Source: Chrysochromulina tobinii (lineage: Eukaryota; Haptophyta; Prymnesiales; Chrysochromulinaceae). Taken from it: 15,460 bases of DNA. This document shows positions 7,707 to 15,457 of this stretch, in pieces. Each line of letters opens with the position of its first letter. Positions within the stretch are counted from its first letter, which is position 1. The stretch lies in assembly GCA_001275005.1 (NCBI GenBank), contig JWZX01000942.1:1-15460 (forward strand), written 5' to 3'. Made by a program: the position numbers and the translations under genes. Below the pieces are notes generated by a model. The model was not told the origin of the DNA and did no database searches. It was given only the letters and a program-made list of their open reading frames with translations.

Positions 7707-9167
7707 ATGTCGAGACACACGCTCGACCGATCTACGGCCTCGTCCGATCGATACTCGACAGCCTCCTCAACGGGCGGCAACAGTGATGGCGGTCGGCTCA
7801 GCGAGCCACTCATCAATCCCGTTGGTGCCGGTGGTTCGGCGCTCGAGCCGTTGCTGTATGCTGCCGTGATCTGCGAGGGCATTCTGCTCGCAGAGGGTGC
7901 ACTGGTGGAGCCGTCTGCGGTGCCGGCCTTGCGTGCAGCCGCACTCAAGATGGAGAAAGGGTTGCAGCGTGCCGTGAGCTTTTGCTCTCAGATTGAGCGT
8001 GTGCCGCGGATGATGGCCACGGTGCCCTTGGTGACGATACACACGCTGAAACGGCACGGACACGCTTTTGTCGTCATCGCGCTCACCGCCTTCGAAGCAG
8101 AGCTCGCTAGTCGCCTTTGCGAGGAGGCCTACTCGAGCTTTGCGAGCGCGGTCCAAGCGAAGGCGACGTGCGTTCCAGGGTGTTCACAACTGTGTTCACG
8201 GTCGCTGGTCTCTTCGGCGGAGACGGGCGGAGCTGGGTCGGCACCTGCCGGTCGGATCGACTGGGCCCGTCTCCGCGGACGAGGACAGCGACAGCCGGCG
8301 ACACCTATCGGCGCGTCGGAGTCTTCGGTGCCGGACGCCGCCTTCGGTGAGCAACTGAGGGAATTGATGTGGCAGCACTCTCTGACCTCTGAGTGCCTCT
8401 GATGACAGCTGATGTTCTCCCTCACCAGGTGAGCAACTGAGGGAATTGATGTGGCAGCACTCTCGGCCAGAGAGGATCGCGCGCTATCGCCGCGTGGTCA
8501 GTCTGATGCAGGCGACGGAGGAGGTGGCGAGCGTTATGGAAGAGACTGTCGATCGGTTGCTCGCCAATTCGCAGGTGTGATGATGCTGAACCCCCTTGAT
8601 TGCCTTGGATTGCATTGGATTGCCATGATTGCCTTGGATTGCCATGATTGCTGACCGTCGGTCTCGAGGCTCTCGCGCCTGAACAGAATCTCTGAGGACC
8701 CTTGATTGCCATTGATTGCATTGATTGCAGACCCTCGCCCCTGCACAGAATCTCGATGTGCTCGAGGACAAGTCGCGGTGGCTGCTCGCCCAAGCGAGCG
8801 CTTTCCAACGGTCGACTCGCGAGGTCCAACGGGGCGCATGCTGGCGCTCGTACAAGCTGAGCTTCCTTATCGGGCTCGGATGTACGAATGGCTCTTGATG
8901 GCCCTTGATGGCCCTTGATGGCCCTTGATGGCCCTTGATGGCTCTTGATGGCTCTTGATGGCTCTTGATGGCTCTTGATGGCTCTTGATGGCTCTTGATG
9001 GCTCTTGATGGCTCTTGATGGCTCTTGATGGCTCTTGATGGCTCTTGATGGCTCTTGATGGCTCTTGATGGCTCTTGATGGCCATGATTGCAGGTACGCT
9101 CGCCGTCACAGTGCTCGTCCTCTACGTGCTCCAACTTACCGGCGTCATCCACATCTTTGATGGCTGA
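7707..9167 (+). CDS. Longin-domain R-SNARE (VAMP7/Ykt6-like layout), four exons
   Basis: I rebuilt this as exons 7707-8346, 8429-8574, 8749-8881 and 9094-9167 (330 residues). All three introns are GT-AG (phases 1, 0, 1). Residues about 47-150 form a longin domain (PLLYAAVICEGILLAEG, ending in FVVIALTAF and the AYSSFASAV helix). Residues about 240-292 are a SNARE motif that aligns gap-free with VAMPs across the exon 2/3 join, then the ACWRSYK juxtamembrane motif, a tail anchor (299-321) and a short lumenal end (IHIFDG). Such proteins sit on endosomal, vacuolar or plasma-membrane-bound vesicles and drive fusion. Oddities are a Ser-rich leader of about 46 residues before the longin domain, and Asn260 where the zero-layer Arg should be. 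The start ATG has A at -3; the frame continues upstream without an earlier ATG. Confidence 0.85.
8346..8464 (+). repeat. Perfect 37-bp direct repeat flanking/including R-SNARE intron 1
   Basis: The copies lie at 8346-8382 and 8428-8464 and start ggtgagcaactgaggg. They are offset by 82 bases, exactly the intron length. The first copy supplies the 5' splice site (gtgagc) and lies inside the intron; the second is the start of exon 2. The sequences after the copies are unrelated. Confidence 0.95.
8347..8428 (+). other. R-SNARE intron 1 (82 nt, GT-AG, phase 1)
   Basis: The donor is gtgagc at 8347 and the acceptor is ctcaccag, ending at 8428. Splicing joins the split Gly214 codon and restores the frame into GEQLRELMWQHSRPERI and the SNARE motif. 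Reading through without splicing ends at a stop near 8400. Confidence 0.85.
8575..8748 (+). other. R-SNARE intron 2 (174 nt, GT-AG, phase 0) with short repeats
   Basis: The donor is gtgtga after the CAG codon at 8574. The preferred acceptor is gcacag at 8748, because it gives a gap-free SNARE alignment (LLANSQ then NLDVLED). A competing acceptor at 8730 (attgcag) would add six residues (TLAPAQ) in frame. The intron is built largely of degenerate 9-10-bp units around ttgattgcc or ttggattgcc (8599-8652 and 8700-8730). Confidence 0.8.
8882..9093 (+). other. R-SNARE intron 3 (212 nt, GT-AG, phase 1) made of a minisatellite
   Basis: The donor is gtacga at 8882 and the acceptor is tgattgcag, ending at 9093. 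Splicing joins the split Cys307 codon within the tail-anchor segment. About 190 of its 212 bases are decamer repeats. The intron starts GTACG and the next exon also starts GTACG. Confidence 0.85.
8891..9080 (+). repeat. 10-bp minisatellite, 19 units
   Basis: There are nineteen uninterrupted decamers: gctcttgatg once, gcccttgatg four times, then gctcttgatg fourteen times. The homogeneity implies recent expansion. It lies wholly inside R-SNARE intron 3. Confidence 0.97.
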
Positions 9168-9546
9168 GCGCACGTTGCTGCATGCTGGGCCTTTGCCTCG
9201 CGGTCGCGCGTCGATTCTGACGTCGAGGAGCGTACAGCGTAGCGAGCTCGCGATTAGTGTCGCGTGCCCTCTGGCGGTTACGCTCGTATGCGCTCCTAGC
9301 GCGGCGGCCGGGCGTCGCGCGCCTTCCCGCTCGAACCTCGATCGTTTTTAGTGAATAGCGCGACCGTAGAGATTGGAAAAGGAAAACGCCCATGGAAACC
9401 CCCCGATCCGGCATCCGCCCGATCCGATCAAACCGCACGGACCACGGTGGCGGGTGGACGTGCCGCGAAGTGTGCGTGACCCTCGACCCTTTCGTTTATC
9501 GAGCCATTCGTGATTCGAACTGTCAACTGACCCGTACACCGGTCTC
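9168..9546. other. Convergent intergenic region, nothing recognised
   Basis: These 379 bases lie between the stop of the R-SNARE and the stop of the minus-strand oxygenase gene and should hold both 3' untranslated regions. Small open frames occur but show no domain and no conserved-looking composition. Confidence 0.5.
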
Positions 9547-11437
9547 TCACCTCAGCTCCTCCTCTACACGCCGGATCTCATGCTCCACATTCTCGAACGC
9601 AAACGCCTCTTCAAGAGTCGTCCGCACGAAGAAGCCGTTATCGCGCTCGGCCGGCACGCTGAGGGGCACGCCGTGCGCGGCCCAGGCGTCGACCGATCGC
9701 GTCGTGTCGGGCGGTTCGAGGGCTTCCCACGCTGGGCTCACCTCAACGGCCACGTGGCGCACGGGAGGGCCAAACGAAGCGTCGGCTGTGGAAGCGTCGG
9801 CTGTGGAAGCGTCGGCTGTGGAAGGGTCGGCTGTGGAAGCGGCGGGAGCATTGGGCCATTCGAGCAGCGTCGGCCATGTGGTCGCGCGAGAGGCCCGTGG
9901 GATAGGCCCGCACGCAGTGAGATGAGGGCGAGAGAGCATGGACGCGACGTCCCGTGTCCAGAACCCAATCATCAACGTGATGCGGCGCGGCAGCTGCGCG
10001 GCGGTGCGCAACGACGGCGCGCGCCCGCCTCTCGATGCCTCCCGTGGGGCGGGCGGTGGCGCGCAGGGGCATACCCCGTGCAGCCAGTCGCCGGGGAAGA
10101 GAAGCACAGTCCCCTCGTCCGGATGAGACACGTGAGCACACGTCGCGGGGCTCACGTCGCCATATCGCTGCTCAAGCACCACTGTCGGGCCTGCGACCGT
10201 TGCACCCGAGAGGTAGATGACTGACGAGACGCAAGGATGGTGTAGCAATCCAGTCGAATACAACACACCCTCCTCGGTGTCAAAGTGCATCTGATGGCCA
10301 TGCTGGTTGCCGAGGGAGCGCGAGGGAGCCTTCGAGTGGACCCACCTGCATGCAAGCGGTGTCGGGCAATCAGCATGCATGCAAGCGGTGTCGGGCAATC
10401 AGCATGCATGCAAGCGGTGTCGGGCAAGCAGCATGCATGCAAGCACACCACTCAAACCCAACCACACGATCGGCGCAGCCGGTGAGAGGAAGGAGACGAC
10501 GCGCGAGAGCGTCGATGGCGTCACGCGGCGCCTCGGATGGCTGATACGACTCCCAAAACGAAAAGTAGCCGCGGCTCGCATAGCCCGTCTCGCGCCAAAA
10601 CGGCGAGTGCGGAGCAAAGGCTGCCTTCAAATGGGACAGCAGGCGGGGCGGTACGACATTCGAATAGCGTGCGACGCTCGCGGGGCGCCGACTCGCCTCG
10701 GGGGCGGCGGGCCACGCTAGCGGCTGCGTCGGCGCCATTCTTGCCGTTGGGCGCTGCGCGATCGCCGCCCACACCTGTGGGGAGAGACGCAGTCGAACGC
10801 CGAGCCGCTGGAGGTGAGGCACGGCCTCGGCACACCGGCCCGTCAGATGCAGCAGAAGCGCGAGCATGTAGCTCGCCACGCCCACCGCCTGGGCACGTGC
10901 CTTCACCACATATTCCAAGTACCATGCCGCCTCTTGCCGTCCACGCGACGACGACGTGCAGGGCGGGAGGGCCGAGACTTCTTCGTAGAGCAGCACTGCG
11001 CGCTCGTGAGAGCCGTGGTGCAACTCCAGGTCGGCGAGCTTGCAGCATGCTGCGGCGTTGCCCGGCCAGATGCGTCGGCTCTCCTCCAGCGCTGCGCGCG
11101 CCGCATCAAGGTCGTCAGCATCAGCGTCACCCGGTGTTGAGGAGCCTTGCATTCGCAGACGGCCGAGGAGGGCGAGCCCGACCGATGCGATCAGCAGAGC
11201 TGGTGGATCGTCGGAACCGGCCTCGATCGCCGCGTCGAGCGCAAGTTCGGGTTCGCCAGTTGCAGCTTTGCGGGCCTCACTGATGGCATACTCCACGCAA
11301 CGGACCGCCGACTCGCCGTCGCCATCCTCCTCAAGCTCCATGGAGATGCGCAAGGCAGTCGCTGCGTCTGATGCGGCTGCAGCTGTGCCGCCCGCCCTGT
11401 CTCCATCTTTTGATGCCGCCAGGGAGCGCTTGGGCAT
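9547..11437 (-). CDS. 2-oxoglutarate/Fe(II)-dependent oxygenase with helical TPR-like N-terminus, two exons
   Basis: Exons are complement(10449-11437) and complement(9547-10345), 595 residues, joined in frame at Trp330. Residues about 40-225 are helical with TPR-like spacing (AARAALEESRRIWPGNAAACCKLADLEL type helices). Residues about 255-465 form a double-stranded beta-helix oxygenase domain. The join produces EWWVHS just before GHQMHFDTEEG, which carries the HxD iron ligands H350 and D352. The distal ligand is H419 in GDWLHG, and an Arg pair (450-451) before ITLMIGFW probably binds 2-oxoglutarate. Such enzymes hydroxylate proteins or small molecules; the substrate is unknown. The C-terminal part contains STADA repeats. 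The start at 11437 is the first in-frame ATG; the frame stays open upstream. Confidence 0.85.
9776..9840 (-). repeat. 15-bp in-frame coding tandem repeat (STADA)
   Basis: Four units of gaagcgtcggctgtg (one with a single change) plus a partial fifth. On the minus strand they encode repeated S-T-A-D-A/P in the C-terminal linker of the oxygenase. The period is a multiple of three, so copy-number change keeps the frame. Confidence 0.92.
10346..10448 (-). other. Oxygenase gene intron (103 nt, GT-AG, phase 2) made of a minisatellite
   Basis: On the minus strand the donor is gtgtgc after GAGTG and the acceptor is gcatgcag. Splicing rebuilds the Trp330 codon and joins GFEW to WVHSK. Unspliced, the frame reads through the repeat into Cys/His-rich nonsense (for example ACMHAACPTPLACML). 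Nearly the whole intron is a 29-bp tandem repeat. Confidence 0.85.
10347..10445 (+). repeat. 29-bp minisatellite, about 3.4 units
   Basis: The units share aagcggtgtcgggcaa, starting at 10354, 10383 and 10412, with the next partial unit at 10441. Unit joints contain the palindrome tgcatgca. The third unit has one visible difference (caagca for caatca). The array fills the oxygenase intron. Confidence 0.95.
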
Positions 11438-11826
11438 GAAAGCTGCGTACTCTCGGAATCGCAGTCTCGGCGTCGGGCCGGGTGCGTGAAAAAGGCCTCG
11501 CAAAGGAGGAGCTCAAGACGGCGTTTTTGAATTGGTAGATGCACTTGCCGTCCCGTCGCGTTCACATACACAAGCACGCCTCCGATCTTGAATTGACTTC
11601 GGGCTTATGAAGGCGCCTGTGCTCAAAAGCCGTCACAAAAAGTGAAAATCTCTTTTGAATTTGCTGACCAATTTTCCCAGCGAGATTCCGAGACTCGAAA
11701 CGAGACTCTGCGAGGGTCGAAACTCCCGACAATTCAAATTCACGAGCAACGAAACGGGCTTCGCCCAAAACGCACTCCACCGCATCGGACTGTCGGGCCC
11801 GCCCAGTCCTCACCCCTTTGGCAGCG
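11438..11826. promoter_or_regulatory. Divergent intergenic region, probable bidirectional promoter with repeated TTGAATT
   Basis: 389 bases separate the ATGs of the oxygenase (-) and the EF-hand/PDZ gene (+). The motif ttgaatt occurs at 11527, 11588 and 11655, and its reverse complement aattcaa at 11731. This part is more AT-rich than the genes. A GAGACTC-type short repeat lies near 11689-11727. The regulatory role is inferred from position and motif repetition. Confidence 0.4.
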
Positions 11827-14820
11827 ATGCCCATCGGGAAGCTGCCAAGGCCCCCGCCTTCGAGCGCCCCTGCCAAGTTGGTGCAATCGCCACGAACCGG
11901 CAATCGCTCACATCGCGATGACGATGACGCGCCGATCAAAGAGGGTCCGGTGAAGAAGTGGAACGGCCTGAAGACAAAGCGCATCGAAAAGGTGATCTTC
12001 GCTGAGCGCCGCAAGGAGTTTGAACAGTCTGCCGAGTTCAACGCCGGCTTTGCTATGCCAATGCCGGCGACGCAGCCGCAATCACGCTTCCGGCTTGAGC
12101 ACATCTTGCATAAGGAAGAGAAGGAGAAACTCGAGGCTGCCGGCGTGAAGTTTCCAGCCAACGTCCTCATCTCCAAGCGCCAGCCACGGTCGCCGCCGCT
12201 CGTCGGCGGTCGCCGGCCGCAGGTCATTACGATCGCCGAAATACGGTCGCGTAGGGAAGCCCGCCGAGCCCTCGGCGCCACATCGCGTCGAGGTAGCACG
12301 GGCCATCTCGTCGTTGGCAGCAGCTCGACAGCGGAGGCGGCCGCCGAGCAGAACACACCAATGGCGGCGCTGCTGCGCTGCGTGCAGAAGTGCGTGGATG
12401 GCGCGGCAGGTGCCACGCCGTTGACGCCCGCGCCGGGCTCGCCTGAGCAGCGCGCAGCGGTGAAGGGACCGGAAGCCTCTCTGCAGTCGACGTCGTGGGC
12501 GGGGTATGCGCAGCCTCCGGCGGCCATGAAGCAACCGTCGTCGATGACGGTCGTGAGCGAGGCGAACTGGGTGCCAAAGGCCTCCTCGGCAGCGGCGGCG
12601 CCCGCCGAAGACGAGACTCCGATAGCGGCGCTGATGCGACGCATCGTGTCCAGCGCGCACTCCTGCCTGAGCGGGCTGACGGGTGCTGCAGCACTGCCTT
12701 CTGAGTCGGTGAAAAAGGCCTTTGAGACCTTTGACAGGAACGGCAACGGCAGCCTCGACGCGGACGAGCTCCGAAGCGCGCTCGCGTATATAGGGTTCAA
12801 CACGTCGGCTGCGCACACGCGCGAGATGCTGGCGCGCTATGACACTAGCTTGCGTGACGGCAAACTCGACTTGAATGAGTTTGCACGCCTGGTGTACGAT
12901 TTGAACTCGGCCGCCCAGCCGCCGACGTTCACGAAGCAGACGTCGTCGGTCGTGGCACAGCCGCCGTCGGCGGCGTCCGCTTCCATTGCCTCTTCCGCGG
13001 CGGCGACCGCCGCTCTCGCGCGCCCGGGCTCCGCGGAGGCGTTCGCGGCGCAGCAAAAGGCGGAGGCGGCCAAGCAGCCTACGCGCTCGGCAGCCGAGTG
13101 GGACGTGCAGCAAAAGGCGGCGGCCGAGAAGGAGCAGGCGGCCAAGCAGGAACTCGCGCGGGTAGCGGCAGCGGCGGAGAGGCGCGCATCTCAGGCGGCT
13201 GCAGCAGATGAGAAGAAGGAGGCCGAGAAGGCGGCGGCCGAGAAGGCGGCGGCGGAGCGCATCGCCGTCGAAAAGGCGGCTGCACAGAGGGCAGCGGCCG
13301 AGAAGGCAGCGGTCGAGAGGGCGGCGGCCGAGAAGGCGGCTGTCCAGAAGGCGGCGGCCGAGAGGGCGGCGGCCGAGAGGGCGGCGGCCGAGAAGGAGGC
13401 GGCCGAGAAGGCGGCGGCCGAGAAGGTAGCAGCAGAGAAGGCGGCGGCCGAGCGCTTGTCCAAGCAGCAGTCTACTTTGACGAAGCAGGACCTGACGAAC
13501 GAGCAGTCCAGCAGTCCACTCAAGCAGGACCTGACGAAAGAGCAGTCCAGCAGTCCACTCAAGCAGGACCTGACGAAACAGCCGACGACGGGCGCCGGTC
13601 TGGCCGCTGCCAAGCCTGCCACCCCTGCAGCCTCCACCCCCATAGCTACCGCGCAGCCTGTTGCCGCCGAGGAGCGTAAATCGGTGGCGGCGGTGCCACC
13701 TGAGGCCGGCTCCGGTCGTGGTAACGCACTCGCCAGAGCGCGAGCCGCTAAGGCGACCAGTTCGGTAGGAGCCATGATTGCCAGTGGGATCTCGTCGGCG
13801 AAGCGCCTCGTCTCCGGCGAGACAACGCCGATCAGCCACGCGGTGGCGGGCGCGGCGCCGGCGGGCGCGGCGGCGGGCGCGGCGGCCAAGGCGCCGTCTC
13901 AGCAGAACCTCGCCCCGGCGGCGGGCGCGTCGACCCAGGCGAGCGCGGCGGCGAAGGCGCCATCCCAGCAGAACCTCGCCCCGGCAGCAACCGCGTCGAC
14001 CCAGGCGCATCAACTGAAGAAAGAGCCGAGTGCAAAGCACGAGGAGCGGTTGGCTACGGGCCAGGTGCCGATAGTGGCAGGGTTCCAGGTCGCGGTCAAA
14101 CAAGATGACCCGGGAGATGCGGCCAAGGCGGCAGGCCAGGAGAAGGCCAAAGCGGCCGCCGCCGCAGCCAAGGCGGCGGCCGAGAAAGCGGCTGCAGCGC
14201 AGGCGGCAGCGCAGGCGGCCAGGGCCAAGGCCGCCATGATGAGATCGGCGAGCGTGGCGGCCGCATTACAGGCTGGGGTGCCTGCAGCGCCCGCGGCGCC
14301 CGAGGGGGGCTCGGGTGCCGTGGGGGGCTCGGGTGCCGCTGCGCCAAGCTTTGCCGTTGGCAGCCGCGTGTACGTGAAGCGCAGCAGCGGAGAGGAGAGC
14401 ATTGGCTTCATCACGGAATACGATCGAGCCAAGCAAGTCTACACACTCGAGCTCGACCAAAGAGGCTCAGGCAAGGTCAAGCAGTGCGTTGAAAAGGATC
14501 TTCGCCCCGCGCCAGAGAATGCCGCCCATGCGGAGCCCGCCGGCGCGGACATACCCGTCCAGCATCGCACGAGGCACCGCGTCAACTTCGAGCCAGGGCC
14601 GCTTGGTATGGGGCTTGAGATGAGTACAGACGGCTGGGTGATGGTGAGCGACGTGAAAGAAGGCCAGGCGGCCGCTCAACACGGCGTGCTCAAGGGCTCG
14701 TACATCCTCGAGGTGAACGGCGAAAAGTGCGACGGCCTCGTGCAGGCGGATGTGACGAATCTGCTGCGCAAAGCGGGAGCGCGAGAGGTCCTCTTCGCGC
14801 TGCCGTTACGAAAGAAATGA
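11827..14820 (+). CDS. Large EF-hand, Ala-rich helix, SH3-like and PDZ scaffold protein
   Basis: 997 residues from the ATG at 11827 (the frame continues upstream only with a TTG). The N-terminal 150 residues are basic. A motif TPxAALxR occurs twice, at 177 and 264. An EF-hand pair follows: loop 1 is canonical (D303, N305, N307, S309, E314); loop 2 starts at D339 and is one residue too long. Residues about 410-545 are Ala/Lys/Glu repeats (KAAAE units), probably a long single helix or coiled coil. Two linker repeats follow (near 555 and 688). Residues about 841-896 resemble an SH3/Tudor-like barrel ([19 protein letters not shown]), and 917-997 are a PDZ domain with the GMGLEM ligand loop. It looks like a calcium-responsive scaffold. 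There is no membrane segment. I recognise no named family. Confidence 0.85.
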   Translation: MPIGKLPRPPPSSAPAKLVQSPRTGNRSHRDDDDAPIKEGPVKKWNGLKTKRIEKVIFAERRKEFEQSAEFNAGFAMPMPATQPQSRFRLEHILHKEEKEKLEAAGVKFPANVLISKRQPRSPPLVGGRRPQVITIAEIRSRREARRALGATSRRGSTGHLVVGSSSTAEAAAEQNTPMAALLRCVQKCVDGAAGATPLTPAPGSPEQRAAVKGPEASLQSTSWAGYAQPPAAMKQPSSMTVVSEANWVPKASSAAAAPAEDETPIAALMRRIVSSAHSCLSGLTGAAALPSESVKKAFETFDRNGNGSLDADELRSALAYIGFNTSAAHTREMLARYDTSLRDGKLDLNEFARLVYDLNSAAQPPTFTKQTSSVVAQPPSAASASIASSAAATAALARPGSAEAFAAQQKAEAAKQPTRSAAEWDVQQKAAAEKEQAAKQELARVAAAAERRASQAAAADEKKEAEKAAAEKAAAERIAVEKAAAQRAAAEKAAVERAAAEKAAVQKAAAERAAAERAAAEKEAAEKAAAEKVAAEKAAAERLSKQQSTLTKQDLTNEQSSSPLKQDLTKEQSSSPLKQDLTKQPTTGAGLAAAKPATPAASTPIATAQPVAAEERKSVAAVPPEAGSGRGNALARARAAKATSSVGAMIASGISSAKRLVSGETTPISHAVAGAAPAGAAAGAAAKAPSQQNLAPAAGASTQASAAAKAPSQQNLAPAATASTQAHQLKKEPSAKHEERLATGQVPIVAGFQVAVKQDDPGDAAKAAGQEKAKAAAAAAKAAAEKAAAAQAAAQAARAKAAMMRSASVAAALQAGVPAAPAAPEGGSGAVGGSGAAAPSFAVGSRVYVKRSSGEESIGFITEYDRAKQVYTLELDQRGSGKVKQCVEKDLRPAPENAAHAEPAGADIPVQHRTRHRVNFEPGPLGMGLEMSTDGWVMVSDVKEGQAAAQHGVLKGSYILEVNGEKCDGLVQADVTNLLRKAGAREVLFALPLRKK
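13219..13458 (+). repeat. 15-bp-type coding repeat (KAAAE helix)
   Basis: Degenerate repeats of gcggcggccgagaag and variants encode K-A-A-A-E/V/Q units. The opposite strand is also open over a long distance only because of this composition. Confidence 0.85.
13489..13581 (+). repeat. 39-bp coding tandem repeat ([13 protein letters not shown])
   Basis: The units start at 13489 and 13528, with a partial third at 13567. They differ by very few bases (aacgag versus aaagag). The 13-residue unit is Ser/Gln/Lys-rich and may be a phosphorylated linker. Confidence 0.92.
13888..14008 (+). repeat. 66-bp coding direct repeat ([12 protein letters not shown])
   Basis: Two copies begin at 13888 and 13954, each encoding [12 protein letters not shown] followed by an A-S-T-Q-A end. 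They form part of the disordered linker of the scaffold protein. Confidence 0.88.
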
Positions 14821-15212
14821 GTCCACATCCAGCACGCAGCAGCTCTCTTGTCAGAGTGCAGGACCAGGAGAAATTTGCTCGTTCTTATTTCATTGGAGGC
14901 GGAAGAGACGGTGCGCGGCGTGCGTCGTCGTGTTTTGGTCAGACGCGCAATCGCACGTCCATTTTTTGTGAACCGTTCAGTTTCGCGTCTCAGTGCGTGG
15001 TAGCATCCGACATATAACTGTCGAGCGGTCCGCGTCCGGTGGCGGTGCACGGTCCACAATGAATTGCGTCACAATCGAGGCAACAGGCCGGACGGGACCA
15101 CAATAATAGACCACATAACCCCACGAGAAACGTCTAGCGTGACTCTTAAGTGTCCCCGTGCGCGATATCTTCAAACAGTTTCGTCCATCGACGAAATTTC
15201 AATGAGGTTGTT
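14821..15212. other. 3' flank of the scaffold gene, nothing recognised
   Basis: 392 bases between the scaffold stop codon and the terminal inverted-repeat array. Base composition is more AT-balanced than in the genes. No domain-bearing ORF, RNA gene or clear polyadenylation motif is visible. Confidence 0.5.
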
Positions 15213-15457
15213 GCTCAACCCGGACTTATTTCGTGACGGTATGCTCAACCCGGACTTAGCAAGTCCGGGTTGAGCTAAGTCCGGGTTGAGCATATGGTTT
15301 GCGTGCTCAACCCGGACTTAGCTAGTGTGAATGAGAACCAAGTCCGGGTTGAGCATATGGTTTTCGGTGCTCAACCCGGACTTAGCTAGTGTGACCGTGA
15401 ATTCACAGTGGCTAAGTCCGGGTTGAGCATATGGTTTTCGGTGCTCAACCCGGACTT
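15213..15457. repeat. Array of alternating inverted repeats (tandem hairpins), continuing off the right edge
   Basis: Nine copies of gctcaacccggacttagc or its reverse complement lie in about 245 bases. Forward copies start at 15213, 15243, 15305, 15369 and 15443. Reverse copies start at 15261, 15276, 15340 and 15411. Adjacent forward and reverse copies form stems of 15-18 bp. From 15276 there is a higher-order unit: reverse copy, catatggtttt(cggt), forward copy, tagtgtga, variable loop. It may be satellite DNA, a MITE-like array or a hairpin-RNA locus. Confidence 0.93.

Noticed and set aside
8484-9173. Long minus-strand ORFs with repeated EPSRAIKSHQ peptide
   Set aside because: They are an artefact of the 10-bp minisatellite (three units make a 30-bp, 10-residue period) inside the R-SNARE intron. 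They have no domain and lie antisense to a well-supported gene.
10370-10451. Cys/His-rich peptide (ACMHADCPTPLAC-like) as a zinc domain in the oxygenase
   Set aside because: It is the translated 29-bp minisatellite. Removing it as a GT-AG intron restores the EWWVHS motif of the oxygenase family.
11562-12818. 418-residue minus-strand ORF
   Set aside because: It runs antisense to the N-terminal half of the scaffold gene, which has clear EF-hand and PDZ domains in the other frame. No recognisable domain is present.
12082-14103. 673-residue minus-strand ORF rich in Arg and Leu
   Set aside because: It is the reverse complement of the Ala/Glu/Lys-rich coding repeats of the scaffold gene. Its composition is shadow-like and it has no domain.
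15213-15457. CRISPR array
   Set aside because: The repeats alternate in orientation, spacers are short and irregular, and the DNA is eukaryotic, so this is a hairpin array rather than a CRISPR locus.
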